This document shows positions 1 through 6,914 of a stretch of DNA of 16,950 nt, one piece after another. A program made the translations under genes and the position numbers. The notes beneath the pieces were generated by a model that made no database searches, had not been told where the DNA came from, and saw only the letters and a list, made by a program, of their open reading frames with translations. Where the stretch lies: the NCBI GenBank assembly GCA_013821865.1, contig PNJM01000018.1, forward strand, positions 1 to 16,950, written 5' to 3'. The first letter of the stretch is position 1. Every line of letters begins with the position of its first letter. This DNA is from Rhodocyclaceae bacterium (GTDB taxonomy: Bacteria > Pseudomonadota > Gammaproteobacteria > Burkholderiales > Rhodocyclaceae).

Positions 1-993
1 TTCAGGATTTCCGTCGCAGCCGTTGCGGTCGCTGGCACTTTCGCCTCGGCCGCAAGCATTGCCGCCGATCCGATCGTGAAGGTCGATGGATCGAGCACGG
101 TTTATCCGATTACCGAGGCCGTTGCCGAGGAGTTCCAGAAGGCCAAGAAAGGTGCCGTCAAGGTCACCGTCGGCATCTCCGGTACCGGCGGCGGCTTCAA
201 GAAGTTCTGCCGCGGCGAGACGGACATTTCCGATGCCTCGCGTCCGATCCTGAGGAAGGAGATGGACGCCTGCAAGGAGGCCGGCATCCAGTATATCGAA
301 CTGCCGGTTGCATTCGATGCGCTGACGGTGGTGATTAATCCGCAGAATACCTGGATCAATGAGCTCAAAGTCGAGGAGCTCAAGGCCATGTGGGAGCCGG
401 CGGCCCAGGGCAAGATCACCAAGTGGAATCAGATCAATCCCGCTTGGCCGGACGCTCCGGTCAAGCTTTACGGCCCTGGCGCCGATTCGGGCACCTTTGA
501 CTACTTCACCGACGCCATCAACGGCAAGGAGAAGGCCAGCCGCGGCGACTACACCGCCTCCGAGGACGATAATGTGCTGGTGCAGGGGGTGTCGCGGGAC
601 AAGGGCGCGCTTGGCTACTTCGGCATGGCCTATTACCTGGAAAATCAGAAGAAGCTGAAGGCCGTGCCGATCATCAACAAGGGCACGACCAAGGGTGTGC
701 TTCCTTCCCTGGAAACCGTGATGGCCGGCACCTACCAGCCGCTTGCCAGGCCGATCTTCATCTACATCAACGCCAAGTCGGCTGACAAGCCGGAGGTGAA
801 GGAATTCGTCGAGTACTATCTCAAGAACGCGAAGAAGCTGGTGAGCGAGGTAAAGTACGTGCCGCTCGCGGATGCCGATTACAAGCACGCGTCGGAGAAT
901 TTCGCCAAGCGCAAGATCGGCACGGCCTTCGGCGGCGTGCCGGAAGTCGGCGTCAAGGTTTCCGAGCTCCTCAAGCGCGATCCGAAGCACTGA
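1..993 (+). CDS. pstS: Phosphate-binding periplasmic protein PstS (5' partial)
   Basis: Periplasmic receptor of the PstSCAB high-affinity phosphate importer; it binds inorganic phosphate and delivers it to PstC/PstA. The frame is open from base 1, so the start codon lies just before the window. The first ~22 visible residues are an alanine/valine-rich signal-peptide core ending near SIAA, and the mature protein probably starts at DPIVKVDG. Phosphate-binding signatures are visible: GSSTVYP at residue 30 (counted from base 1), SGTGGGF near 60-66, GETDISDASRP near 72-82 and SGTFDYF near 163-169. Two cysteines (C70, C91) could form a periplasmic disulfide; this is inference. 330 residues are visible, a normal length. 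It is first in the pst cluster and separated from pstC by a strong hairpin. Any Pho box would lie upstream, outside the window. Confidence 0.95.
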   Translation, partial: FRISVAAVAVAGTFASAASIAADPIVKVDGSSTVYPITEAVAEEFQKAKKGAVKVTVGISGTGGGFKKFCRGETDISDASRPILRKEMDACKEAGIQYIELPVAFDALTVVINPQNTWINELKVEELKAMWEPAAQGKITKWNQINPAWPDAPVKLYGPGADSGTFDYFTDAINGKEKASRGDYTASEDDNVLVQGVSRDKGALGYFGMAYYLENQKKLKAVPIINKGTTKGVLPSLETVMAGTYQPLARPIFIYINAKSADKPEVKEFVEYYLKNAKKLVSEVKYVPLADADYKHASENFAKRKIGTAFGGVPEVGVKVSELLKRDPKH

Positions 994-1009
994 TCGGAAC
1001 GCGGATTCC

Positions 1010-1039
1010 GGGCGGCAGCGGCTGAATGTCGCGCCGCCC
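1010..1039 (+). promoter_or_regulatory. Stem-loop in the pstS-pstC gap
   Basis: GGCGGC-type stem: GGGCGGC (1010-1016), one bulged A, GCG (1018-1020), a 9-nt loop, then CGC and GCCGCCC (1030-1039), giving ten base pairs. Only a short T-rich stretch follows, so it is a poor full terminator. By analogy with binding protein genes of other ABC operons, it may protect the 3' end of pstS mRNA or reduce read-through, so that PstS outnumbers the membrane subunits. The structure is seen; the role is inferred. Confidence 0.45.
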
Positions 1040-1113
1040 GCCTGGTTTCTGGGATAATCGGCATCTCCCTTTCCATCATGTCCGTTCTTGCGAGCGCCGA
1101 GAGGCCATTGCTC

Positions 1114-2031
1114 ATGATTCCCGCGACGACCAGCGCACGCCTGAAGAAGCGTCGGACGCGTCATCTGCGCGAGCGAGTGATCGAGGGGGTGCTGTTCCTG
1201 GCGGCTTCCATCTCGGTTTTCACCACGGTCGCCATCGTCTATATCCTGGTCAAGGAATCGGTGGTTTTCTTCCAGCAAGTGCCGCTGAAGGATTTTCTCT
1301 TCGACACGCAGTGGACGCCGCTTTTCGACGATGCGCATTTCGGCATTGTCGTCCTGCTTTCCGGCACGGTGGTCAGCTCGGTTGTCGCATTGTGCGTTGC
1401 CATACCTCTCGGAACGATCATCGCGATCTATCTTTCGGAATTCGCGCCGTTTGCGCTTCGCGAGCTGGCGAAGCCGTTCCTCGAGCTTCTCGGCGGCGTG
1501 CCGACCATTATCTATGGCTACTTCGCCCTGATTTTCGTCACTCCGCTATTGCAGAAGATCTACCCGGATCTGCCCGGATTCAATCTGCTTTCGGCGGGCC
1601 TGGTCATGGGCATCATGATCATCCCGTACGTCAGTTCGCTCTCCGAAGACGCCATGCGCGCCGTGCCCATGAGCCTGCGTGAGGGCTCCTACGCGATGGG
1701 AGCGACGCGGTTGCAGACGGCGCTGAAGGTGGTCATGCCGGCAGCCACGTCCGGCATTGCGTCCGCCTATATCCTCGGCATTTCGCGCGCGGTGGGCGAG
1801 ACCATGATCCTGGCCGTGGCGGCGGGCATGCAGCCCAATCTCACCTGGAATCCGCTCGAACCGGCGGCTACGGTCACCACCTACATCGTGCAGGTGGCCC
1901 TGGGCGACCTGCCGCACGGCTCCATTGGCTACCAGACGATTTTCGTCGCCGGCCTGTCGCTCATGCTGATGACGCTGATGCTCAATATCGTCGGCCACAT
2001 CCTGCGCAAGAAGTACCGCGAGGCGTACTGA
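1114..2031 (+). CDS. pstC: Phosphate ABC transporter permease PstC
   Basis: One of the two inner-membrane permeases of the phosphate importer; with PstA it forms the channel through which phosphate passes. After a short basic N-terminus (LKKRRTRHLRER) there is a hydrophobic helix, then further membrane segments consistent with six. The EAA loop that contacts PstB is visible as EDAMRAVPMSLREGSYAMGA followed by a conserved GISRAVGETM segment. The chosen start at 1114 has GAGAGG (1099-1104) nine bases upstream and gives 305 residues. An in-frame ATG at 1078 would add 12 residues but has no convincing ribosome binding site. The stop codon overlaps the pstA start by one base (TGATG), indicating translational coupling. 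Confidence 0.93.
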   Translation: MIPATTSARLKKRRTRHLRERVIEGVLFLAASISVFTTVAIVYILVKESVVFFQQVPLKDFLFDTQWTPLFDDAHFGIVVLLSGTVVSSVVALCVAIPLGTIIAIYLSEFAPFALRELAKPFLELLGGVPTIIYGYFALIFVTPLLQKIYPDLPGFNLLSAGLVMGIMIIPYVSSLSEDAMRAVPMSLREGSYAMGATRLQTALKVVMPAATSGIASAYILGISRAVGETMILAVAAGMQPNLTWNPLEPAATVTTYIVQVALGDLPHGSIGYQTIFVAGLSLMLMTLMLNIVGHILRKKYREAY

Positions 2032-2954
2032 TGGACCTGCGCGACATTCAGTCGATCCGCGCGGTGATCGCGCGCGGCAAGCGCTGGGATGTGATCTTCT
2101 CCCTCCTCGGCCTGCTTGCGCTGATGACAGGTGTGCTGACCTTCGTTGCGCTCTTTGCCGACATGACGATCCAGGGCGCGCCGCGCCTCTCTTTGGATTT
2201 CTTCACGAACTTCCCTTCCCGCCGTGCCGGCGAGGCCGGCATTCTCTCTGCCTGGGTCGGCACCACGCTGGTGATGCTGACGACTGCCATGGCGGCGGTT
2301 CCGCTGGGCGTGGCGGCAGGGGTTTACCTCGAAGAGTATGCGCCGAAGAATTGGGTGACCGACGTCATCGAGATCAACGTCACCAACCTGGCCGGCGTGC
2401 CATCGATCGTCTATGGCCTGCTGGCGCTCGGGCTTTTCGTCTATCAATTCGGCCTGGGCCAGAGCATTCTGTCGGCCGGCCTCACGCTGGCGCTGCTGAT
2501 CCTGCCCATCGTCATCGTGGCGACGCGGGAGTCGATCCGTGCCATTCCGCAGGTGATCCGGGAGGGCGCCTACGCTCTGGGCGCTACGCCATGGCAGACG
2601 GTACGTGACCACATCCTGCCGTATTCCAGCGCGGGCATCCTGACCGGGGTCATCATCGGCATGGCGCGTGCCATCGGGGAGACGGCGCCGATCATCACCA
2701 TCGGCGCGCTCACCTTCATCGCCTTTCTGCCGCCCGCGCCTTATCAGGAAACCTTGCCTTTCTTCAACTTCGACTGGCTCATGGCGCCCTTCACCGTGAT
2801 GCCGATACAGATGTTCAACTGGACTTCGCGTCCCGAGGCGGCATTTCAGGCCAACGCCGCAGCTGCCGGCTTCGTGCTGGTGCTGATGACGCTGGCCATG
2901 AACGGCCTCGCTATTTTTCTGCGTTACCGCCTGCGGCGCAACATCAAGTGGTAG
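2031..2954 (+). CDS. pstA: Phosphate ABC transporter permease PstA
   Basis: Second permease of the phosphate importer, pairing with PstC in the inner membrane. The 307-residue protein has a cytoplasmic N-terminus, a first helix at about 21-45 and a typical permease core with [14 protein letters not shown] (121-134). The EAA loop, [20 protein letters not shown] (166-185), docks onto PstB, and [12 protein letters not shown] (211-222) is the usual following segment. It starts inside the pstC stop codon. A 25-base gap to pstB carries GGAAAGG ten bases before the pstB start. Length and motifs match the family with no sign of damage. Confidence 0.94.
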   Translation: MDLRDIQSIRAVIARGKRWDVIFSLLGLLALMTGVLTFVALFADMTIQGAPRLSLDFFTNFPSRRAGEAGILSAWVGTTLVMLTTAMAAVPLGVAAGVYLEEYAPKNWVTDVIEINVTNLAGVPSIVYGLLALGLFVYQFGLGQSILSAGLTLALLILPIVIVATRESIRAIPQVIREGAYALGATPWQTVRDHILPYSSAGILTGVIIGMARAIGETAPIITIGALTFIAFLPPAPYQETLPFFNFDWLMAPFTVMPIQMFNWTSRPEAAFQANAAAAGFVLVLMTLAMNGLAIFLRYRLRRNIKW

Positions 2955-2979
2955 CGGCACCCGGAAAGGCCCGATAGAA

Positions 2980-3768
2980 ATGGAAACGACTGCAAACGCA
3001 GAGCAACTCGTGGCAAAGGCACAGGCGCAGAACCTGAGCTTCTACTACAGCGATTACCAGGCGCTGAAGAGCATCAACATGACGGTGCACGAGAAGAAGG
3101 TCACGGCCTTGATCGGACCTTCTGGCTGCGGCAAGTCCACTCTCCTGCGCTGCTTCAACCGCATGCATGACCTCTATCCGGGCAACCGCTACGAGGGCGG
3201 TATCCGCCTGCACCCGGACAATACCGACCTGCTGTCGCCGGACGTCGATCCGATCGAAGTGCGCATGCGCATCAGCATGGTGTTCCAGAAACCCAATCCG
3301 TTTCCGAAATCCATCTACGAGAACGTCGCCTACGGCCTGCGGGTGCGCGGAGTCAACAAGCGCGTGATCCTGGACGAGAAGGTGGAGGAGGCGCTGCGCG
3401 ACGCCGCCCTGTGGGACGAGGTCAAGGAGCGTCTCGACGATCTCGCCTCCAACCTTTCCGGCGGGCAGCAGCAGCGGCTTTGCATCGCCCGAGCGCTGGC
3501 AACCGAGCCCGAAATGATCCTGTTCGACGAGCCAACCTCGGCGCTTGACCCGATCGCCACGGCGAACATCGAAGAGCTGATTTCCGAACTGAAGGAAAAA
3601 GTGACCATCCTCATCGTCACCCACAACATGCAGCAGGCGGCGCGCGTGTCCGATTTCACCGCCTATATGTACCTGGGGGAACTGGTCGAGTTCGGTGCCA
3701 CCGACCAGATCTTCATCAAGCCGCAGAAAAAAGAGACTGAAGATTACATCACGGGCAGATTCGGCTAA
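2980..3768 (+). CDS. pstB: Phosphate ABC transporter ATP-binding protein PstB
   Basis: Cytoplasmic ATPase that powers phosphate import through PstC/PstA. All ABC motifs are intact in the 262 residues: Walker [10 protein letters not shown] (46-54), Q-loop Q103 in VFQKPNPFP, signature LSGGQQQR (159-166), Walker B MILFDE (179-184), D-loop SALD (187-190) and the switch histidine H215 in VTHNMQQA. The [18 protein letters not shown] stretch is characteristic of PstB among ABC ATPases. The ribosome binding site GGAAAGG lies at 2963-2969. It is the last gene of the pst cluster; phoU, which often follows, is not here. Confidence 0.96.
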   Translation: METTANAEQLVAKAQAQNLSFYYSDYQALKSINMTVHEKKVTALIGPSGCGKSTLLRCFNRMHDLYPGNRYEGGIRLHPDNTDLLSPDVDPIEVRMRISMVFQKPNPFPKSIYENVAYGLRVRGVNKRVILDEKVEEALRDAALWDEVKERLDDLASNLSGGQQQRLCIARALATEPEMILFDEPTSALDPIATANIEELISELKEKVTILIVTHNMQQAARVSDFTAYMYLGELVEFGATDQIFIKPQKKETEDYITGRFG

Positions 3769-3781
3769 GGACTCCTCCGGC

Positions 3782-3806
3782 CGGCGAAGTATGCGACACT
3801 TCGCCG
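3782..3806 (+). terminator. Probable terminator hairpin after pstB
   Basis: Perfect nine-base-pair stem CGGCGAAGT / ACTTCGCCG around a 7-nt loop, starting 14 bases after the pstB stop. The following bases contain only a short T run (GGTTTCC), so it is a weak intrinsic terminator by sequence. A second short hairpin, GCGGG / CCCGC, lies at 3822-3840. Together they probably end the pst transcript ahead of the tpiA promoter. Confidence 0.45.
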
Positions 3807-3867
3807 CCATGGTTTCCTGCAGCGGGTTTCCTCCGCCCGCTTCCGCTTGAGGCAACCCCTCATTCAT

Positions 3868-3897
3868 TTGACCAAGGGGTGCCCAAGACGCTAGAAT
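3868..3897 (+). promoter_or_regulatory. Sigma70-type promoter for tpiA-secG
   Basis: TTGACC (3868-3873), an 18-base spacer and TAGAAT (3892-3897). Each box differs from the sigma70 consensus by one base. Transcription would start near 3904, giving a leader of about 22 bases to the tpiA ATG at 3926. The -35 box lies within the loop and right arm of an inverted repeat at 3851-3883 (AACCCCT / AGGGGT plus GGC/GCC). Confidence 0.6.
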
Positions 3898-3925
3898 CTC
3901 GCGGTTTAAGTGTTCTGGGCCACCC

Positions 3926-4681
3926 ATGCGGCGCAAACTCGTAGCAGGCAACTGGAAAATGCACGGCAGCCTTGCCGGCAACCGGGATTTATTGCAAAGC
4001 CTGGTGCAGGCGCCGGGGAAGGGCGGCAAGGCCGACTGCGCGGTGTGCGTGCCGTTCCCCTACCTCGCTCAGGCGCAGGATCAGTTGAAGGGCACGGCCA
4101 TAGCCTGGGGTGCGCAGAACGTCAGCGAACACGCACAGGGGGCCTATACCGGCGAAGTCAGCGCGGCCATGCTCAAAGATTTCGGCTGCCGCTATGTGCT
4201 GGTTGGCCATTCGGAGCGCCGCAGCCTGTACGGCGAGAGCAACGAGACGGTCGCGGCGAAATTCGTCGCCGCGGTCATGGCGGGCCTGACGCCTGTCCTC
4301 TGCCTTGGCGAAACGCTTGATCAGCGCGAGGGCGGCGTGACCGAGAAGATCGTTGCGGCACAGCTCGATGCAGTGGTCGAGGCGGCCGGCCTGCCGGCGT
4401 TCGCCAACGCGGTAATCGCCTACGAGCCGGTCTGGGCCATCGGCACCGGCCGCACGGCCAGGCCGGATCAGGCGCAGGAGGTGCATGCCTTCATCCGTGG
4501 CCGCATTGCCAGCGAAGATGCGGCCCTGGCCCTGCGCTTGCAGATCCTTTACGGCGGCAGCGTCAAGGCGCAGAACGCGGCAGAACTGTTCGGCATGGCG
4601 GATATCGACGGCGGCCTGATTGGCGGCGCCTCGCTGGTGGCCAAGGATTTCCTGGCGATCTGCGAAGCCGCGGCGCACTAA
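3926..4681 (+). CDS. tpiA: Triose-phosphate isomerase
   Basis: Cytoplasmic glycolytic/gluconeogenic enzyme interconverting dihydroxyacetone phosphate and glyceraldehyde 3-phosphate. The 251-residue TIM barrel has every catalytic residue: N9 and K11 in AGNWKMHGS, the electrophilic H95 in VLVGHSERR, and the base E167 in AYEPVWAIGTG. The mobile phosphate-gripping loop is AIGTGRTA (171-178), and phosphate-binding backbone loops appear as YGGSV (209-213) and GGLIGGAS (229-236). No strong Shine-Dalgarno is seen before ATG 3926, but it is the only start that keeps the RKLVAGNWK N-terminus at normal length. It is likely co-transcribed with secG, 25 bases downstream. Confidence 0.97.
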   Translation: MRRKLVAGNWKMHGSLAGNRDLLQSLVQAPGKGGKADCAVCVPFPYLAQAQDQLKGTAIAWGAQNVSEHAQGAYTGEVSAAMLKDFGCRYVLVGHSERRSLYGESNETVAAKFVAAVMAGLTPVLCLGETLDQREGGVTEKIVAAQLDAVVEAAGLPAFANAVIAYEPVWAIGTGRTARPDQAQEVHAFIRGRIASEDAALALRLQILYGGSVKAQNAAELFGMADIDGGLIGGASLVAKDFLAICEAAAH

Positions 4682-4706
4682 CGCAATTTGACGATTGGAA
4701 TAGCAG

Positions 4707-5075
4707 ATGGACGGAATGATGTTTCCCCTCGTGCTGACCTTGCACATCGTGGTCGGGCTGGCCGTCATTGGCCTGGTACTGATCCAGCATGGCAAGGGCG
4801 CCGATATGGGCGCGGCCTTCGGCAGCGGTTCGTCAGGCAGCCTGTTCGGTGCCTCCGGTTCGGCCAATTTCCTGAGCCGGACGACGGCGGTTCTGGCCAC
4901 CATCTTTTTTCTGACCAGCCTCGGCCTGAGCTATCTGGCAACCAACAGCAGCAAGGCGCCGGCCAGCGTCATGGAGCAGGTGCAGACGCAGCCAGCGGCA
5001 CCGGCGCAAAAACCGGAAGCAGCGCCGCAGCAACCGGCTGGCGCGGATTCAAAAGCGAAGGACATTCCGAAGTAA
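4707..5075 (+). CDS. secG: Protein-export membrane protein SecG
   Basis: Small inner-membrane subunit of the SecYEG translocon that assists SecA-driven export. The 122-residue protein has two hydrophobic helices (about 5-24 and 51-72) with the conserved cytoplasmic loop between them, including LIQHGKGADMGAAFG and SGSANFLSRTTA. The C-terminal ~45 residues form a low-complexity Ala/Pro/Gln tail, as is common in SecG. The start could be ATG 4707 or, three codons in, ATG 4716; neither has a strong ribosome binding site. The position between tpiA and a tRNA-Leu just before nuoA is an arrangement I associate with betaproteobacteria. Confidence 0.93.
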   Translation: MDGMMFPLVLTLHIVVGLAVIGLVLIQHGKGADMGAAFGSGSSGSLFGASGSANFLSRTTAVLATIFFLTSLGLSYLATNSSKAPASVMEQVQTQPAAPAQKPEAAPQQPAGADSKAKDIPK

Positions 5076-5078
5076 AAA

Positions 5079-5108
5079 GTTACGCTGCGGTGCAAAAAAA
5101 GGTATAAT
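5079..5108 (+). promoter_or_regulatory. Likely promoter for tRNA-Leu (and possibly nuo operon)
   Basis: A perfect TATAAT -10 box (5103-5108), with a weak -35 candidate GTTACG (5079-5084) at 18-base spacing. The -10 box is the loop of an inverted repeat: seven A plus G (5094-5101) and C plus eight T (5109-5117). Initiation would fall within or just after the T run, about 60 bases before the mature tRNA 5' end. The -10 is clear, the -35 is not. Confidence 0.5.
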
Positions 5109-5173
5109 CTTTTTTTTCGTCGCCATAAGGAAAGTGGCTTTGCCACGGATGACTGGCAAGCCGCGGATTCAAT

Positions 5174-5258
5174 GCCGACGTGGTGAAATTGGTAGACACG
5201 CTATCTTGAGGGGGTAGTGGCGCAAGCCGTGTGAGTTCGAGTCTCACCGTCGGCACCA
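5174..5258 (+). tRNA. tRNA-Leu (anticodon GAG)
   Basis: Complete class II tRNA with encoded CCA. The acceptor stem pairs GCCGACG (5174-5180) with CGTCGGC (5248-5254), then discriminator A5255 as needed for leucine identity, and CCA 5256-5258. The D-arm reads TGGTGAAATTGGTAGACA. The anticodon stem CTATC/GGTAG (one G-T wobble) encloses loop TTGAGGG with anticodon GAG at 5208-5210, reading CUC and CUU. The long variable arm is GGC-GCAA-GCC, and the T-arm is GTGAG/CTCAC with loop TTCGAGT. It lies between secG and nuoA with no terminator visible after it. Confidence 0.97.
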
Positions 5259-5412
5259 ATTATGTATGGAGTTTCAGCGCAGGCTAACGTGGGCGAAGCA
5301 AACGTTAAGCGCAGCAGCCGAAGCTAAAATTCTCCTCCGGCGCCTGGCTGGGTACGGGCGCCTGAACCGCGACAGAGGTCGCGACTGGCTCGGCGGCGAA
5401 AGCCGCAAGACT
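5259..5412 (+). promoter_or_regulatory. Structured leader between tRNA-Leu and nuoA
   Basis: No gene is recognised in these 154 bases, but four successive hairpins can be drawn: 5277-5312 (GCGC/GCGC outer and TAACGT/ACGTTA inner stems), 5339-5362 (GGCGCC/GGCGCC), 5368-5383 (CGCGAC-AGAG-GTCGCG, perfect) and 5393-5406 (GCGGC-GAAA-GCCGC, a GNRA tetraloop ending six bases before the nuoA ATG). A possible -10, TAAAAT at 5325-5330, has no good -35. The usual Shine-Dalgarno position before nuoA is occupied by the last hairpin. The structures are seen by eye; regulatory function is inference. Confidence 0.4.
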
Positions 5413-5787
5413 ATGTTGGAAAACTACTTTCCGATCCTCGTGTTTGTGCTCGTCGGCCTGGCCTTCGGGTGCCTCCCCATACTCCTCGGCTGGCTGGTCG
5501 CTCCGAACCGGCCCGACAGCGAAAAACTCTCCCCTTTTGAATGCGGCTTCGAGGCCTTCGAAGACGCGCGCATGAAGTTCGACGTGCGCTACTATCTGAT
5601 CGCAATCATCTTCATCCTGTTCGATCTGGAAATCGCCTTCCTCTTTCCTTGGGCGGTGATCTTCAAGGAGATCGTCGATACCGAGGCCCTGCGTCTGTTC
5701 GGCTTCTTCGAAATGCTGGTGTTCATCGGCATCCTGGTCATCGGTTACATCTACGCCTGGGCCAAGGGCGCGCTGGACTGGGAGTGA
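5413..5787 (+). CDS. nuoA: NADH-quinone oxidoreductase subunit A
   Basis: Small membrane subunit of complex I, lying next to NuoH and NuoJ near the quinone tunnel. The 124 residues contain three membrane helices (about 5-29, 58-80 and 91-113). The conserved first loop has [14 protein letters not shown] and leads to [19 protein letters not shown], whose acidic residues are family hallmarks. The start ATG 5413 gives the normal N-terminus [11 protein letters not shown]. The frame stays open upstream to 5266, but that 49-residue extension is unlike the family and its start has no ribosome binding site. No clear Shine-Dalgarno precedes 5413. The nuoB start is three bases after the stop. Confidence 0.94.
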   Translation: MLENYFPILVFVLVGLAFGCLPILLGWLVAPNRPDSEKLSPFECGFEAFEDARMKFDVRYYLIAIIFILFDLEIAFLFPWAVIFKEIVDTEALRLFGFFEMLVFIGILVIGYIYAWAKGALDWE

Positions 5788-5790
5788 GCC

Positions 5791-6267
5791 ATGAGCATTG
5801 AAGGCGTTCTGCAAAAAGGCTTTGTCACCACCTCCCTCGACACGGTCATCAACTGGACGCGTACCGGTTCGATGTGGCCGATGACTTTCGGCCTGGCCTG
5901 CTGCGCGGTCGAGATGATCCATGCCGGCTGCGCGCGCTACGACCTCGACCGATTCGGCATCGTCTTCCGCCCCAGCCCGCGCCAGTCCGACGTGATGATC
6001 GTCGCAGGCACGCTGACCAACAAGATGGCGCCGGCGCTGCGCAAGGTGTACGACCAGATGGCCGAGCCGCGCTGGGTTGTCTCCATGGGTTCCTGCGCCA
6101 ACGGCGGCGGCTATTACCACTATTCCTATTCCGTGGTGCGCGGCTGCGATCGCATTGTGCCGGTCGACGTGTACGTGCCGGGTTGCCCGCCGACTGCGGA
6201 GGCCTTGCTCTACGGCCTCATCCAGCTGCAGAACAAGATCAAACGCACCTCAACCATCGCCCGCTGA
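5791..6267 (+). CDS. nuoB: NADH-quinone oxidoreductase subunit B
   Basis: Peripheral-arm subunit carrying the terminal iron-sulfur cluster N2, which passes electrons to quinone. The 158-residue protein shows all four N2 ligands: adjacent C37 and C38 in [10 protein letters not shown]102 in MGSCANGGG and C132 in [24 protein letters not shown] is another family hallmark. It follows nuoA after three bases and precedes nuoC by 14 bases, a gap containing GAGG (6273-6276) as the nuoC ribosome binding site. Length and motifs are ordinary for Proteobacteria. Confidence 0.97.
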   Translation: MSIEGVLQKGFVTTSLDTVINWTRTGSMWPMTFGLACCAVEMIHAGCARYDLDRFGIVFRPSPRQSDVMIVAGTLTNKMAPALRKVYDQMAEPRWVVSMGSCANGGGYYHYSYSVVRGCDRIVPVDVYVPGCPPTAEALLYGLIQLQNKIKRTSTIAR

Positions 6268-6281
6268 TTCCCGAGGCCGAC

Positions 6282-6914
6282 ATGAGCGCCAGGCTGGAAA
6301 TTCTTTGCCAAAATTTGCAGAACGCTCTGGGCGAACGCATCAAGGACCTGAAAACCGCGCTCGGCGAGGTGACGCTGGAAGTGTCCGCGGCGGGCTGCCT
6401 CGAAACCGCACGCATCCTGCGCGACCATCCCGACCTGCGCTTCGAGCAACTGATCGATCTGTGCGGCGTCGACTACTCGACCCATGGCGATGGCGCCCGG
6501 GACGGGAAGCGCTATGCGGCGGTGAGCCATCTGCTCTCTGTCTCGAAGAACTGGCGCCTGCGCCTGCGCGTCTTCGCGCCCGACGACGGTTTTCCCGTCA
6601 TCGCCTCGGTGAACGGCATCTGGCCGAGCGCCGGCTGGTTCGAGCGTGAGGCCTTCGATCTCTACGGCATCCTGTTCGAGGGGCATGTCGACCTGCGCCG
6701 CATCCTCACCGACTACGGCTTCGTCGGACATCCGTTCCGCAAGGATTTTCCGCTTTCGGGCTACGTCGAAATGCGCTATGACCCCGACCAGAAGCGCGTC
6801 ATCTACCAACCGGTGACCATCGAGCCGCGCGAAGTCACGCCGCGCATCATCCGTGAAGAGAACTACGGAGATGTCCCCCAAGGGGACTTCCTGCGGGGCG
6901 CCGGCCATGGCTGA
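6282..6914 (+). CDS. nuoC: NADH-quinone oxidoreductase subunit C
   Basis: Connecting-module subunit of complex I (30 kDa type), without cofactors, that supports NuoD and NuoB. The 210 residues carry the signature [16 protein letters not shown] (120-135) and then [20 protein letters not shown] (138-157); valine replaces the common proline in GH(P)DLRR. It is a separate gene, unlike the fused nuoCD of E. coli. The last ~14 residues after ENYGD ([12 protein letters not shown] at the end) are encoded by a G/C-rich palindromic stretch at 6872-6906 resembling the element between nuoG and nuoH, so this tail may be acquired. The stop overlaps the nuoD start by eight bases. Confidence 0.94.
   Translation: MSARLEILCQNLQNALGERIKDLKTALGEVTLEVSAAGCLETARILRDHPDLRFEQLIDLCGVDYSTHGDGARDGKRYAAVSHLLSVSKNWRLRLRVFAPDDGFPVIASVNGIWPSAGWFEREAFDLYGILFEGHVDLRRILTDYGFVGHPFRKDFPLSGYVEMRYDPDQKRVIYQPVTIEPREVTPRIIREENYGDVPQGDFLRGAGHG
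6872..6906 (+). repeat. G/C-rich palindromic element at nuoC/nuoD junction
   Basis: GTCCCC-CAA-GGGGAC (6873-6887) is a perfect six-base-pair hairpin, followed by CTTCCTGCGGGGCGCCGG. The same plan, a C-run/G-run hairpin and then CTCCCTTGGGGCGGCCCGG, occurs between nuoG and nuoH in this window. I recall similar sequences scattered between genes in betaproteobacterial genomes. Here it lies inside the 3' end of nuoC and pushes the ACGGAG motif (6865-6870) about 36 bases from the nuoD ATG. The resemblance is by eye, over a short length. Confidence 0.4.

Noticed and set aside
1053..1058. GATAAT as a -10 box for a separate pstC promoter
   Set aside because: No -35-like hexamer at 16-18 bases upstream; the region there is the arm of a GC-rich stem.
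5266..5412. 49-residue N-terminal extension of nuoA
   Set aside because: The frame is open but its start has no ribosome binding site, the extension is not NuoA-like, and the stretch forms hairpins typical of an untranslated leader.
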